From assembly GCA_009809945.1 (NCBI GenBank), contig WTPW01000416.1, forward strand, positions 101,704 through 165,703: a stretch of DNA of 64,000 nt. Reading direction: 5' to 3'. Position 1 is the first letter of the stretch. Each line of letters opens with the position of its first letter. The translations under genes were made by a program, and so were the position numbers. The notes beneath the pieces were generated by a model. The model saw nothing but the letters and a program-made list of their open reading frames with translations, did no database searches and was not told where the DNA came from. Positions 36,476 to 46,434 of this stretch are shown here, one piece after another. This stretch comes from Gigaspora margarita. Taxonomy: Eukaryota > Glomeromycota > Glomeromycetes > Diversisporales > Gigasporaceae.

Positions 36476-36842
36476 GGATAGGGTGAACATAGATCAATGT
36501 TCATATGATTTATGTGGTACAGCAAAATTTTATATAGAAAGCAGAAATATGCTTCTAATAAAACTTTTTAGTATTATAGCCAATATTCTCCAAAACTTTG
36601 TGGCATATAATTTGAAGGTTTATAGTTGTTATAGTAAATTTTAAACCCTATATCATTTAAAAAATCTACTTTCATATATTGGTAAAAAATCTTAGATAAC
36701 CCCAAATTTCCTTAGGTTGCACAAAAATTATTAATTCTGATTGGTTGAACCTACGTTGTTTACAATCCTGATTGGTCGATCACCTGATTTCATATGATTA
36801 CAATGTGATCATTATTAAAAATGATCTACATTCACCCTACCC
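36476..36842. mobile_element. TTAA-flanked MITE, copy C, inside LINE RNase H
   Basis: 367 bp. Left end GGATAGGGTGAACATAGATC, inverted right end GGGTAGGGTGAATGTAGATC, TTAA on both sides (36472-36475, 36843-36846). It splits the LINE RNase H between the QAHSNNTF and NNLADLHAN segments. Shares the internal TTTATATAGAAA motif with copies A and B. Confidence 0.9.
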
Positions 36843-38040
36843 TTAATAATCTAGCAGATCTTCATGCTAACAACTACTCCTTATCTCCAACTTTTTTATT
36901 TAATTACTTAAACATTCATAACTCTTACTTTTTTCTTCAATGGAAAAACTGCTCTATTGAAGCCCTGCAAGATACTTTATTAAAAACTTATATAATGCCA
37001 AAACAATTGCTATGTGGTCCTTCCAACAACACAACCAAAAATGGTTATACTTCTCCTATCTTATTGACTAGAATTCTACTTGGCTCTACTTTAATAATGA
37101 CCAAAAAGCTCACACAATTTTACCAACTCTAAACTTAATTACCTTAAATCCTTCAAAATCAAAATGTTGCTTAATAATTTACCTAATCATTTATACTTTT
37201 GCTCTATTCTACCAAACTTATTTCTATCCCACTACTGTTTTTAATGCATCTCCCTGACTTCTCATCTCACTGGTATTTGTGCCCTAGTCCCAACCTGCTA
37301 ATTCAAATTATCAATACCTTTATCACTGAAACTATTTCCAATTTCAATCTTAATCTTCCTTCCCATGAACTCAACTACTTAAAACATACTATTTCTTTTC
37401 ATCCATCCTTTTCTCTTCACCCTCTTCACTTTATTTTTACTCTTTGCATTCTACTCTCAAAGGCCTTATCCCTGTTCCACTTATTCAAACTACACTATCA
37501 TTTACACTCTATTGCTTCTCAACTAATTATTCAAATCCTCCTCAAAATCTCTAACCAACTTTATGATCACATATGGAAAACATACTGTACTAATTTCTCT
37601 ACCTGGAAAAAAGCACACCAAATTTCTTCAAATATATCACCTTCCCAATCTCATCAACAACAATCTACTCATTGTCTTCACAACAGAGTTAGAAACACAT
37701 TTACTTACAACTGACCCTGTAATATACCAGACCAACTATACTCTAATTCTAATACTAGCCCACCTTCTGGGCTTGCTAACCATAAATTTGACATTTGGTT
37801 CACTATGTGAATGCAATATAGCACCCCTATCAATCACATTTTAACTATTCAAATCTAGGTGAGTCTTGACCACTCTAGTAGGTTTAGGTTGCAGGTAAAT
37901 TAGTCTGAGCTTCTATTCTTGAATGTAGTTTATATTTATTCATTTGTATATGGATTAAGTTTTTATATATTTTATATATAATTGCTTATATAAATCTTCC
38001 TACTTATAATATGCTAATCTAGGTAACTATTTGAAAAAAA

Positions 38041-38290
38041 GTAACATGTCCCATTAAATACCCCTGCTTACGCAGGGGTATTTCATGGGGCGCGTTACTA
38101 TTTTAAAAATAGTACCCAAAATAAGTAAATATAATAATAACTCCGTTAATCGGAGATTTTTGAAGTCCGCCCAAGTGGCAGAGTCATGTGACTATTGCCA
38201 TTTCGCATTCATGCGAAATTGGCAAAATTCAAACTCCGCCAAGTGACGAAAGTGAGTAATGTTCCGGTATAAAAAAGTCGCAATAAGAAA
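38041..38290. repeat. Hairpin cluster after the LINE
   Basis: A nearly perfect hairpin at 38041-38097 (GTAACATGTCCCATTAAATA, then ACCCCTGC, a short loop and the inverse) resembles a tiny fold-back. A second dyad at 38199-38224 reads GCCATTTCGCATTCATGCGA and its closing bases. No coding. Confidence 0.7.
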
Positions 38291-38376
38291 GAGGAAATAG
38301 GTTAAAAAAAAAAAACAATACTAACAATTTAAAGAAAAATAATTTAAAGAAAATAATCAAAAAATAAAAAGGTTAA

Positions 38377-38938
38377 NNNNNNNNNNNNNNNNNNNNNNNN
38401 NNNNNNNNNNNNNNNNNNNNNNNNNNNNNNNNNNNNNNNNNNNNNNNNNNNNNNNNNNNNNNNNNNNNNNNNNNNNNNNNNNNNNNNNNNNNNNNNNNNN
38501 NNNNNNNNNNNNNNNNNNNNNNNNNNNNNNNNNNNNNNNNNNNNNNNNNNNNNNNNNNNNNNNNNNNNNNNNNNNNNNNNNNNNNNNNNNNNNNNNNNNN
38601 NNNNNNNNNNNNNNNNNNNNNNNNNNNNNNNNNNNNNNNNNNNNNNNNNNNNNNNNNNNNNNNNNNNNNNNNNNNNNNNNNNNNNNNNNNNNNNNNNNNN
38701 NNNNNNNNNNNNNNNNNNNNNNNNNNNNNNNNNNNNNNNNNNNNNNNNNNNNNNNNNNNNNNNNNNNNNNNNNNNNNNNNNNNNNNNNNNNNNNNNNNNN
38801 NNNNNNNNNNNNNNNNNNNNNNNNNNNNNNNNNNNNNNNNNNNNNNNNNNNNNNNNNNNNNNNNNNNNNNNNNNNNNNNNNNNNNNNNNNNNNNNNNNNN
38901 NNNNNNNNNNNNNNNNNNNNNNNNNNNNNNNNNNNNNN
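38377..38938. other. Assembly gap (562 N)
   Basis: Run of N. Both sides are A-rich low complexity (AATAAAAAAA units), so the gap probably covers a longer simple-repeat tract. Any frame drawn through it is meaningless. Confidence 0.99.
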
Positions 38939-39061
38939 ATAAAAAAACGAATAAAAAAAATGAATAAAAAAATTAATAAAAAAATCAAATAAAAAAAAAC
39001 AAATAAAAAAAAAAAATGAATAAAAAAGAACAAAAAATTATACTAAAGAATAAAAAAAAAT

Positions 39062-39770
39062 TTTAAAAAACGATTATAAGAATATTTTTCAGAACAATTT
39101 AAAAATCGTGTACAATAATTCAAATCTAATAACTACATCACAATATCTATCTGCTATACAAAAAAAAACCGCATAACAGCGAGTAAGTCAACATTATAAG
39201 AAGATTTTTCAAACTAAGTTAAAAATCACGTATAATGATTCAAATCTAACTACATAACAGCGGGTAAGTTAACATTATAAGAATATTTTTCAAACCCATA
39301 CAATAATTCCAATCTAATAACTACATCTCAATATCTGTATCTTCTACACATAAAAAAAAAACAAACTACATAATAGCGAGTAAGTTAACATTATAAGAAT
39401 CTTTTTCAATCCAAGTTAAAATCACGTACAATAATTCGAATCTAATAACTACATCTCAATATCTATATCTATTACACTAGGAAAATGGGAGCCATTTAAG
39501 TCCAAGGACAAATATAAAATGCCACATCTGATCTAGCCAATAAGCATCAGTTTTATTGTTTTGATTATTTTTTTTATGTTACACCTGATCTAGCCAATCA
39601 GGATTCAGAATTTGCTAACACACAGACATCAGGATCACTATTGCTCCGTCTGTAATGTCCTTCGGACAATAATGTCCTTCGGACAATAAAAAAAAAACTA
39701 CATAACAGCGAGTAAGTTAACATTATAAGAATATTTTTCAAACCAAGTTAAAAATTACATACAATCTACC
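39062..39770. repeat. Tandem repeat with ACATTATAAGAATATTTTTC unit
   Basis: Copies start near 39068, 39190, 39272, 39390 and 39719. Each continues through AAATCACGTACAATAATTC, CTAATAACTACATC, an A run and CATAACAGCGAGTAAGTTAA. Unit length is about 80-125 bp. The array is interrupted at about 39480-39690 by the dispersed repeat that ends in TGTCCTTCGGACAATAA. Confidence 0.8.
39482..39690. repeat. Dispersed repeat ending in TAATGTCCTTCGGACAATAA, copy 2
   Basis: Matches 31315-31486 in motif order. Its terminal hairpin motif AATGTCCTTCGGACAATAA is present twice in tandem. It interrupts a tandem repeat, so one unit is split around it. Confidence 0.65.
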
Positions 39771-39816
39771 GGTAAGTTTTTTTACTAAGAGCTATAATTT
39801 AAAGAAAATTAGATTT

Positions 39817-39937
39817 TAGGACCCGGGCAATGCCCGGATTTCTAAAATCCATTAACCAATATAATACAAATACAGTAATTAAAATCTAAGAATTAGAAAA
39901 AATTAAAAACTCGAACCTGGACATTGCCCGGGTCCTA
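39817..39937. mobile_element. Small MITE with TAGGACCCGGGCAATG ends
   Basis: About 120 bp. The left end TAGGACCCGGGCAATGCCCGG contains its own dyad; the inverted right end is TAGGACCCGGGCAATGTCC. The interior is AT-rich. No target duplication could be fixed. Confidence 0.65.
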
Positions 39938-40149
39938 AGAGCTAGTTACTTAATAAAGATATGAGCAAGGCCTCACTTTTAAAATCAAAAAAAATAACAA
40001 TTACTAAGCTAATTTAATTTAATTTTACAGTACTAAAAGGGAAAGATATATTGACAAATATAATGTCTACATCACATATGAGCAAGGTATATATAATTAT
40101 GAGTGTACAACACATCTGATGATTTATAGTCTTAACATTTCTTTTAATA

Positions 40150-40835
40150 ATAGTTTATACAGCAAGAAATGCTTTAAAAGAGAGAATTACTTTTTTTGGT
40201 AGACGTAATTTACAAATTAAATCCCCTGATGACGAAATTTTTCCCAGCGTTAAAATATGTTGGGAATTCCTTAAAAGACACCGAAGAATATGGAAAACAT
40301 TTCTAAATGTCAGAAATTGGTTAGATTTAGTTGCAACCACTACCAAGGAATGATATTAAAACATTGCACTTCACTATGCAAGAACAATTGCATTTAAAAG
40401 AACTAGAAATTACATGTTTAAGCTTCGATCAAACGATTATGACTGCTTTAATTTCTAAGTGAGGATCAGCTCTAGAAGTTTTATATCTGAATAAATTAAG
40501 CAAAGAAATTTCAAATGCATTAATAACTCATTGTTTAAGCCTTAAAAAATTGGGATACTTGGTCTCTTAAATCCAATCACATTTATATATCCTTTTTTAC
40601 AGCAATCATCCCTTAAATCTCTTCTTATTTATGTGAATTACACATATTATATGAATTACTCTGAATTAGCACAAAACTTGTCACATACATTGACGTTATT
40701 AGAATTATATGCCTATTTTAATGACGAAGAATACTTAAATTTTGTAAATTTTTTTGATAGATTTTTTGATTTAGAAGCATTAAGTATTAAGATCATGTTC
40801 CGATAGTCTAAAGATTAATTTTGAGAAATTTCAGT
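40150..40835 (+). pseudogene. Leucine-rich-repeat (F-box-like family) pseudogene
   Basis: A plus-strand coding remnant. The clearest part runs from about 40335 to 40830: LHLKELEITCLSFDQTIMTA, then a TGA in place of an expected sense codon, then GSALEVLYLNKLSKEISNAL, THCLSLKKLGYL, SLKSLLIYVNYTYYMNYSEL, LTLLELYAYFNDEEYLNFVN and FFDLEALSIK. The regular L-x-x-L spacing with LKKL and LELY is leucine-rich-repeat-like. Fungal F-box proteins of this build serve as substrate adaptors of ubiquitin ligases, but the F-box itself is not seen, so the subfamily is inferred. An upstream segment (RNLQIKSPDDEIF) may be its degraded N-terminus. Several stops make it non-functional. It is convergent with the protease gene. 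Confidence 0.55.
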
Positions 40836-41570
40836 GAGTGAACTTAAATGCTACAGTATTAAAATTTAAATCAGATTTTAAGCCTTGATCTCATATAATA
40901 CAAGAGTTGAATGAGTTAAAACATTCAATTCGATCACTGAATTCCAAGGTAATCTCATTACAAAATCTTCAAAATATTTACTTTGTTAAAATTCAAATTT
41001 CTTGTATTTGTAATTTTATTTGCTGTCACATTTAATAGTTTGTTGACAAGTTGTTTATAGATGAATTCAATCTAAATTGTGTATCTAATTATGTATTGGT
41101 TTGATGGCCGGACAAAAAAAAAATTTACATCGAAAAAAACAAAGCCTTTTTATTGACTATCTTGACTTCGCATAAAATTTACACTAATCATATGAATTAT
41201 CTTATTGACAAATTAAAATTATAAACTTTAGCTAGAAATAAATATGGATCTCTTTGCAAAAAATCTATATTTTTTATATAATTATTTCTAGTAGCACTTG
41301 GTCACATTCAATCAACTCAAAATAATTTTTAAATTATAACCCTGACATTCTACAAATAAAAAAAATATAATGAGCAATTTAATTTTAATTGTGCTAATAA
41401 TTCAAAAAAAAATACAAAAATTAAAAAAAATGAAAATATGTACTGTATATATTATATAAATCATAATAAAATTTAAAAAAAAAAGTTTAAAAATAATTTA
41501 AAAAACAACATATATTAGATACGTGTGAAGATAATTAACTAAAAACTAAATATTTAGAGAAATAGCTTTT
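40836..41570. other. AT-rich intergenic spacer
   Basis: Space between the leucine-rich-repeat pseudogene and the 3' end of the protease gene. The part at 41390-41560 next to the protease stop is A-rich and probably includes its 3' untranslated region. No gene seen. Confidence 0.45.
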
Positions 41571-42392
41571 TTACCAAGTTATTAATTCTCTAATAAGAGT
41601 GAAATTTAATATATATGAATATGTATGTGATTCATTACCAAATGCAGTAATGCCAATTACATCTCCTAAATTCTTTGGATTTGATGGATTATTTCCCATT
41701 ACCCAAGGACCTCCACTTGAACCATGTCCAAGTAGTAAAGGAACTGATATGTTACCATGTTTATGTTGATCAGCAACACCTCTCCAAATGCAAAGAGTCT
41801 TCCCATCATGAGTGCAATTCACATCACCATCAACTGGATATCCAAATGTAGCAATTCTCACTGGATAAGAAGGTGTCAATCCCCAATCAAAGGATCCTGT
41901 TTTATTTTGTAATCCACCATTATAATCAAACTTTATTACACCATAATCACCACCATCTGCCCAACTAGCATTTGTAACAAGAATTTTTCCTAAATAGCTT
42001 GTATTACCTTTGTTATATCCAGGACAAAAAATCATATTTACAGAATGTGCACCATTTGAATAAAGGCAATGTTTTGCAGTCATTCCTGTATTTCCATTTT
42101 GAGTATTAATTACACTAGCAGTACACGCATTATCAATACCATCTAGAGTAAAAAAAAATTGTCCAACTGCAAGAAGTGGGTTTTTATTTTCATCTTCTGA
42201 AGCAAATAGATTTGCTTTTTCGCTATTGTTTATAGTTTTATTCTTAATTCCAGGTAAGTGCAAAAGTTTTGCATTTAACATTTTTTCTGGTGTCCAATAA
42301 TCAATTGCATTTTCACTAATTATTGGTTGTGTAAATGCAATTTCTATAATAATCAATACAATCAATATATACGAAATATATTCCTTATACAT
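41571..42392 (-). CDS. Secreted trypsin-like serine protease (S1 fold)
   Basis: An intact intronless gene of 273 codons, the only one in the window that looks functional. Residues 1-21 form a signal peptide (hydrophobic ILIVLIIIEIAF). A propeptide-like stretch follows to about residue 72. The chymotrypsin-fold triad is visible: His108 in TAKHC, Asp149 in GGDYGV, and Ser226 in HGSSGGPW. The usual GDSGGP reads GSSGGP, as in V8-like and other divergent members. Cys90 and Cys109 flank the catalytic histidine and would form the usual disulfide; Cys193 and Cys201 may form another. At least eight N-glycosylation sequons (such as N130-T-S, N141-A-S, N163-K-T, N214-I-S) support secretion. It would cleave proteins outside the cell or in the wall. 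The start is the first ATG directly before the signal peptide. Base use is less AT-biased than the flanks. Substrate preference cannot be read from the sequence. Confidence 0.85.
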   Translation of the reverse strand: MYKEYISYILIVLIIIEIAFTQPIISENAIDYWTPEKMLNAKLLHLPGIKNKTINNSEKANLFASEDENKNPLLAVGQFFFTLDGIDNACTASVINTQNGNTGMTAKHCLYSNGAHSVNMIFCPGYNKGNTSYLGKILVTNASWADGGDYGVIKFDYNGGLQNKTGSFDWGLTPSYPVRIATFGYPVDGDVNCTHDGKTLCIWRGVADQHKHGNISVPLLLGHGSSGGPWVMGNNPSNPKNLGDVIGITAFGNESHTYSYILNFTLIRELITW

Positions 42393-42967
42393 AATTAAGA
42401 ACCAGATATTTGATAATATTTATTAATTTATTTTTACGAAATGTTTTTTTTTGTCTTAATTACAAATTTGATTAAATGAACATTTTCTTGTTATTTATAT
42501 TTTTGTGAAATATATGGATATCTAAAATCTATTTATTTCTAAAGATGTGAATTATTTCGAAATAAGCGATGATTTTCTCGATAGATTAGACCGATTAAAT
42601 AATATTCACTTATCCGACAGGTCCTATGTGCGCACTGAACGTTTTCTGTATATATTATTCGATCACTTTCTAATCATGTGATAACTCAATTTTCTGATTT
42701 TATTTCTTTTTGCATAACTCATAAAATTCATATTAGTGAAAGTTAAGGAAAAAAGATTTAGCGAAGGAAAAAAGTAAAAAAAGTTAAATGAAAAAAAATG
42801 ATGAACGAAAGTGGAAAAGTAAGCGAACGTAAAAAAAGAGTAAAAGTGAGTCTAATGATTAGAAAGACCAATAATATATTCGAAAAACGACAGTGCTTAC
42901 GTCGGACCTTACGGATAAAAATGTTATCAGTTAAGTTGTAATGAAAACTGATTATTCGTAGGGAACA
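42393..42967. other. Upstream region of the protease gene
   Basis: The first 150-200 bp should hold the protease promoter, but no motif can be called firmly. Beyond that, A- and G-rich direct repeats (GAAAAAAGTAAAAAAAGTTA type) at 42745-42850 carry a spurious frame (42758-43078, minus). No gene supported. Confidence 0.4.
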
Positions 42968-43002
42968 ATATAAATGACGTGGCTTTGCCACGTCATTTAT
43001 AT
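42968..43002. repeat. Perfect palindrome with two TGACGT (CRE/bZIP-like) half-sites
   Basis: 16-bp arms ATATAAATGACGTGGC and inverse, loop TTT. Each arm contains TGACGTGG, a bZIP-type binding core. It lies about 580 bp upstream of the protease start. A regulatory role is possible but inferred only from the motif; it could equally be the core of a small hairpin element. Confidence 0.6.
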
Positions 43003-43482
43003 AGTAACCTAGCGATAAATCAGTTATCATCCACAACCTAACCAATAACAAGTACTTATTATTATAGAGAAAGTGCACCTGTCGAGTGTGGACTTATGGA
43101 ATATCTATCGCAGCAATAAATTATGTGCTACATTAGGATATTTGCGTCATTAGGATACGCTTTAATTCGGGAAGCCCTAATACAGTCAAAACATGTGAAA
43201 ATTTATCGTTACTAATTTATAATGATAGACTGGTTTTCGAAACTAATAATTTTCGGTTTCAATCCTATAAAGTTCAGGTTAAAGTTACTGTCTTAACTAA
43301 TAAAATCAGTATTTTTTTTATTTTTCTAACTACGAGTATTATTGCTTCATTTTTCAATATTTTTCAAAACGTGTTAAGACATATATCAATATTAATAGAA
43401 ATGAATTTTTAACTAATAATGATCGTAACGTTCTCGGTAACTTTTAAAAGATTTCGATTAACCAATTTTAGGTTCTGTAATC
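43003..43482. other. No gene recognised
   Basis: Mixed AT-rich sequence upstream of the element at 43483. No open frame or repeat structure identified. Confidence 0.4.
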
Positions 43483-44132
43483 TAGAGATGGGCAAATCGC
43501 GGGTTTTTCAAAAAATCCCGCGCGGGATAGAATTACAAGCTTGCAGATTTTTTAATTTTTGCGTTTACAATAATAATTATTGAAATTTAATTTTCTTGTC
43601 CGAATTTGTTATTTCTTATAAATCTTACTGTATTTATTATAAATAAAAAATATTTATATAGATTTTGCCTACATAAAAAATAGTTGAATGTTTACATAGA
43701 ATTCTTATAAATTTTAAACATAAAGTAATTTGATCTTATTTTTTATATTGAAATATTTAAAATTTTAATTAATTCCGATTTTGCTAAATTTTTTTATAAT
43801 TAAAATTAAAAAATCAAATAAATAAATTAATAATTATTCTAATAAATAAAAATAAAATATACTTATCAATTTGAATAATTCACATATCTATATAAAAATA
43901 TATTAAGCATGATATACGTACGTATGTGAAACGATATACAGACAAATAAATTCTATACATATCGATGTAGGTCAATTACTAATTAGAAATTGCCTAGATA
44001 TGTTGATGCAAGCCAGGTATCATATTAATGCCGGGCAGTTAATTTGGTAATGCCGACCGGATAATTTTGTTTGGGATCATATTAAAAATCCCGCGCGGGA
44101 TCCCACACGGATCACGCGCGTGCCCATCTCTA
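43483..44132. mobile_element. TAGAGATGGGC-ended element with CCCGCGCGGG blocks
   Basis: 650 bp. Left end TAGAGATGGGCAAATCGCGG, inverted right end TAGAGATGGGCACGCGCGTG, with CCCGCGCGGG dyads just inside each end (43516 and 44090 areas) and an AT-rich middle. The flanks CTGTAATC and ACTGTATG do not form an exact duplication, so one side may have decayed. Confidence 0.7.
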
Positions 44133-44225
44133 ACTGTATGTAATATCACAGAATCAAGTCCAATCATATTTCATAGTCACATGAATATAACCTTAATTTA
44201 GAAATGATTATAAATTCTTTCGTGC

Positions 44226-44420
44226 GATTAGAGATGGCAACGGTCGGCTATTTTCGGCTAGCCGTTTTGTAGCCATTGGCTGTATCTCGTGATTCAGTGA
44301 TCCAAATTGGATGATTTTGGCCCCATTCAATTTCGATTGAGACAAATCGAATAGGGCCAAAATCATCCAATTTGATCACTGAATCACAAGATACAGCCAA
44401 CGGCTACAAAACGGCACAGG
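44226..44420. mobile_element. Fold-back hairpin element with AGAGATGGCAACGG start
   Basis: Arms of about 70 bases: CCGTTTTGTAGCCATTGGCT, GTGATTCAGTGATCCAA and GATGATTTTGGCCC on the left, with inverses on the right to 44418. The loop is near 44340. The left edge TAGAGATGGCAACGG resembles the element at 43483. Non-coding. Confidence 0.7.
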
Positions 44421-44514
44421 AAGAATGAAGGTAAATCGGGCTCCAACTGGCATCATGTAATCCCGATATGAACCTTATTTGAAACAGTTATCTAGCGGAA
44501 ATAGGTGACCTTTA

Positions 44515-44750
44515 CATCTGAATTAAAATTACTGGGACACGTGATGAATTTTGTAATGATCATCCAAATTTCGATAATTATTTTTCGGTAATAACAGTAT
44601 AGTTTTTCGATAATATAATTTTCGGCCGATATATTATCGCGGTATGTTTTGTAACGGCCGAAAATTATATTATCGAAAACTAATAACCTAAATTTGTTGA
44701 CGATCATCACAAAATTCATCACGTGTCCCACTAATTTTCAAATCAGCTGT
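44515..44750. mobile_element. Fold-back hairpin with GGGACACGTGATGAATTTTG arms
   Basis: The outer arms (CTGAATTAAAATTACTGGGA and GTGATGAATTTTGTAATGATC) return inverted at 44700-44745. An inner dyad uses TTTTCGATAATATAATTTTC and its inverse with CGGCCG. The minus-strand frame through it (44492-44731) is a product of the dyad. Confidence 0.75.
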
Positions 44751-45340
44751 AAGATACAACAAGTCATGCGCCTGCCCATGCGCTGGGAGTTTAGTTATCT
44801 ATATTTTTTTTTATATTCTAGTTGATTTAGTGTTGTAGTGTTGTCATTCTAAAATGCTAATAGGTAATTTAACTTTTGATTCCTATTTTATTGTGTAGCA
44901 ATTCTTTTTTATTTTAGTGTAATAAAGAGATTTGATCTCGTTCTAATAGTTTTTGCTGGAATTTTGGTTTAATCTTAAGTGATTGGGTTCTCTTGAAATT
45001 TGTGATGTAATGTTAAATAGCAATAACGATTAGGAGTATGAATAGGTTCTTTATATTTTGGTTTTTCAGTTTGGTTTTCTGGTCTTTAAGTAGTTTTAAG
45101 GGTAGAGTTCCAATTCAAATCAATTCGTCATCCATTTATCTGATAACAATTTAGCTTCGATCATGAACAAATAGTGGTTAAGGTTAAATGGTTTAAATCA
45201 ATAAACTAACACACCTAATTGCAGGATATAGGTTTCTCTTTCTATACGTCGGATTATTACAATAATACTAAATACTATCCACAATTATTAACAATCGTTC
45301 TAATAATCGGCCTTCCGGAATGAATTACACTTATGTATCT
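44751..45340. other. No gene recognised
   Basis: AT-rich with T-rich tracts. No open frame or clear terminal repeats. Confidence 0.4.
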
Positions 45341-45349
45341 TTAATTCCT

Positions 45350-45665
45350 GTAGGATTTTTAATCCTTCGCTTGGAGCTTATGGATTGGAACCGTTTAAAA
45401 TTTTTCTTAATCGTTTAAGTTTAACCGTTTAACTTGGCCGGCATTAAAATAATTCCGGCTCACGACTAACATAATTTTACCCGGAACTATAGAGCAATTT
45501 TTAAACGTTAAACAGTTCTAATCCCTATAGGATCTTCAATCTCCCGATTAGAATTTAATCACCCACTTGGAGCTTCAATCTCTCGATCGGAGCTTTAATC
45601 ATTCGATTGGAGTTTTAATCACTCGCTTGAAACTTCAATCGACAGATTGAAGTTTTAGTCACCCA
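45350..45665. repeat. Degenerate tandem repeat, TTGGAGCTTCAATCTCTCGA type
   Basis: From about 45535 a unit of about 25 bp (GGAGCTTCAATCTCTCGATC, GGAGTTTTAATCACTCG) repeats five to six times. Earlier copies are more scattered (CGCTTGGAGCTT at 45367). It lies between AT-rich flanks and has no frame. Confidence 0.6.
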
Positions 45666-45823
45666 ACCCTGTCACAAACTATACCAAAATAAGAAATTCA
45701 AAAAATAACGATAGTGATAAAAAAAATGAAACAAAAAAATTAAGCATGACACTGAATATCTGTTTTTTTTTAATTCGGATATCCGAATCGGCCAAAATTC
45801 CAGATGCAAAGTAGGGATTTTTA

Positions 45824-46063
45824 CAGGGCTGTCCCCAAATTTCCGGTTCGGATGCATCGGATCTAGGTCGGCGTTTAGCCATACTTGTTAGCAGGTTCTA
45901 TAGCAAAAATTATCAGCTGGGCACTTTTTACTTAATGAATGGATATGATTTATTAGTAAAATTTTTTATGATCTTGGGGCAAAATTGATCAATTCCGATC
46001 CACCCGACCATGATTCCGATACACTCCGATGTATCCCGCCCCGGAATTTTGGGGACTCCCCTG
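45824..46063. mobile_element. TA-flanked MITE with CAGGG..GTCCCCAAA ends
   Basis: 240 bp. Left end CAGGGCTGTCCCCAAATTTC, inverted right end CAGGGGAGTCCCCAAAATTC, followed inside by TGCATCGGA/TACATCGGA. TA at 45822-45823 and 46064-46065. The overlapping minus-strand frames (45672-45882) are incidental. Confidence 0.85.
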
Positions 46064-46087
46064 TATGAGTTCAAAGTAGGATGGTAT

Positions 46088-46149
46088 TAGAGATGGGCAC
46101 CATGCGCATGAATGAATGCATGCATGCATGCGTGCATGCGCATGGTCTA
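46088..46149. repeat. Tiny TAGAGATGGGC-ended element with ATGCATGC core
   Basis: 62 bp. Left TAGAGATGGGCACCATGCGC, inverted right TAGACCATGCGCATGCAC, core of ATGCATGC. It shares its left end with the 43483 element but has a wholly different core. No exact duplication found. Confidence 0.55.
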
Positions 46150-46324
46150 AGCAATTTTATACTATTATAGTTAAAATCCAAATATTATAAAATCTTTCTA
46201 ACGTTTGATTCAGTGGGATTTTCGGTATTACAGAAAATCATTATGGCATGGGTGAGCTGATTGGTCTGGTAATAGGTGTAAAATACCAATTCTAAAAAAC
46301 CAAACCTTAATAATATATAAACCC

Positions 46325-46434
46325 AAAGCAGTATGGTGCGGATTTTAAAATAAGTATTTTGCATCCGGGATTATGGAAGCTCAGTATGGTACGACATGCC
46401 AGATCAGTATGGTATGGCTATTATATTAAATATT
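46325..46434. repeat. CAGTATGGTATGG simple-repeat block
   Basis: Dispersed CAGTATGGT / CAGATCAGTATGGTATGG units. The same motif recurs at 47080-47118, 48565-48720 and 49012-49092, in both orientations around the elements between 46435 and 49100. It may be the core of one larger interrupted element. Confidence 0.6.

Larger units (their letters stand above)
23155..37850 (+). pseudogene. LINE (RNase H-bearing non-LTR retrotransposon), interrupted
   Basis: A degenerate LINE open frame in pieces: 23155-23289, 34917-35376, 35673-36471, 36847-37850. The first piece (ending in IRLQQ) runs on in frame beyond the gypsy element once one copy of ACAAC is dropped. The segment at 35150-35380 (HFADNSVLLDW, LPQISHHTIAPYIQ) belongs to the region after the reverse transcriptase domain. 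At 36085-36480 lies an RNase H domain: FYTDSS with the first aspartate, KAKLLAILSAI where glutamate is expected at the third position, and VDVYTNFQ where TDSQ is usual. At least two catalytic residues are therefore lost. After the insert NNLADLHAN continues the domain, followed by a Trp/Cys-rich tail (WYLCP, IWKTYC). Frameshifts and stops are frequent. The reverse transcriptase core itself is not visible. A Tad/I-like clade is my guess. Confidence 0.65.

Noticed and set aside
38344..39033. Long minus-strand frame of 229 codons
   Set aside because: It spans the 562-base N gap and A-rich low complexity; no evidence of coding.
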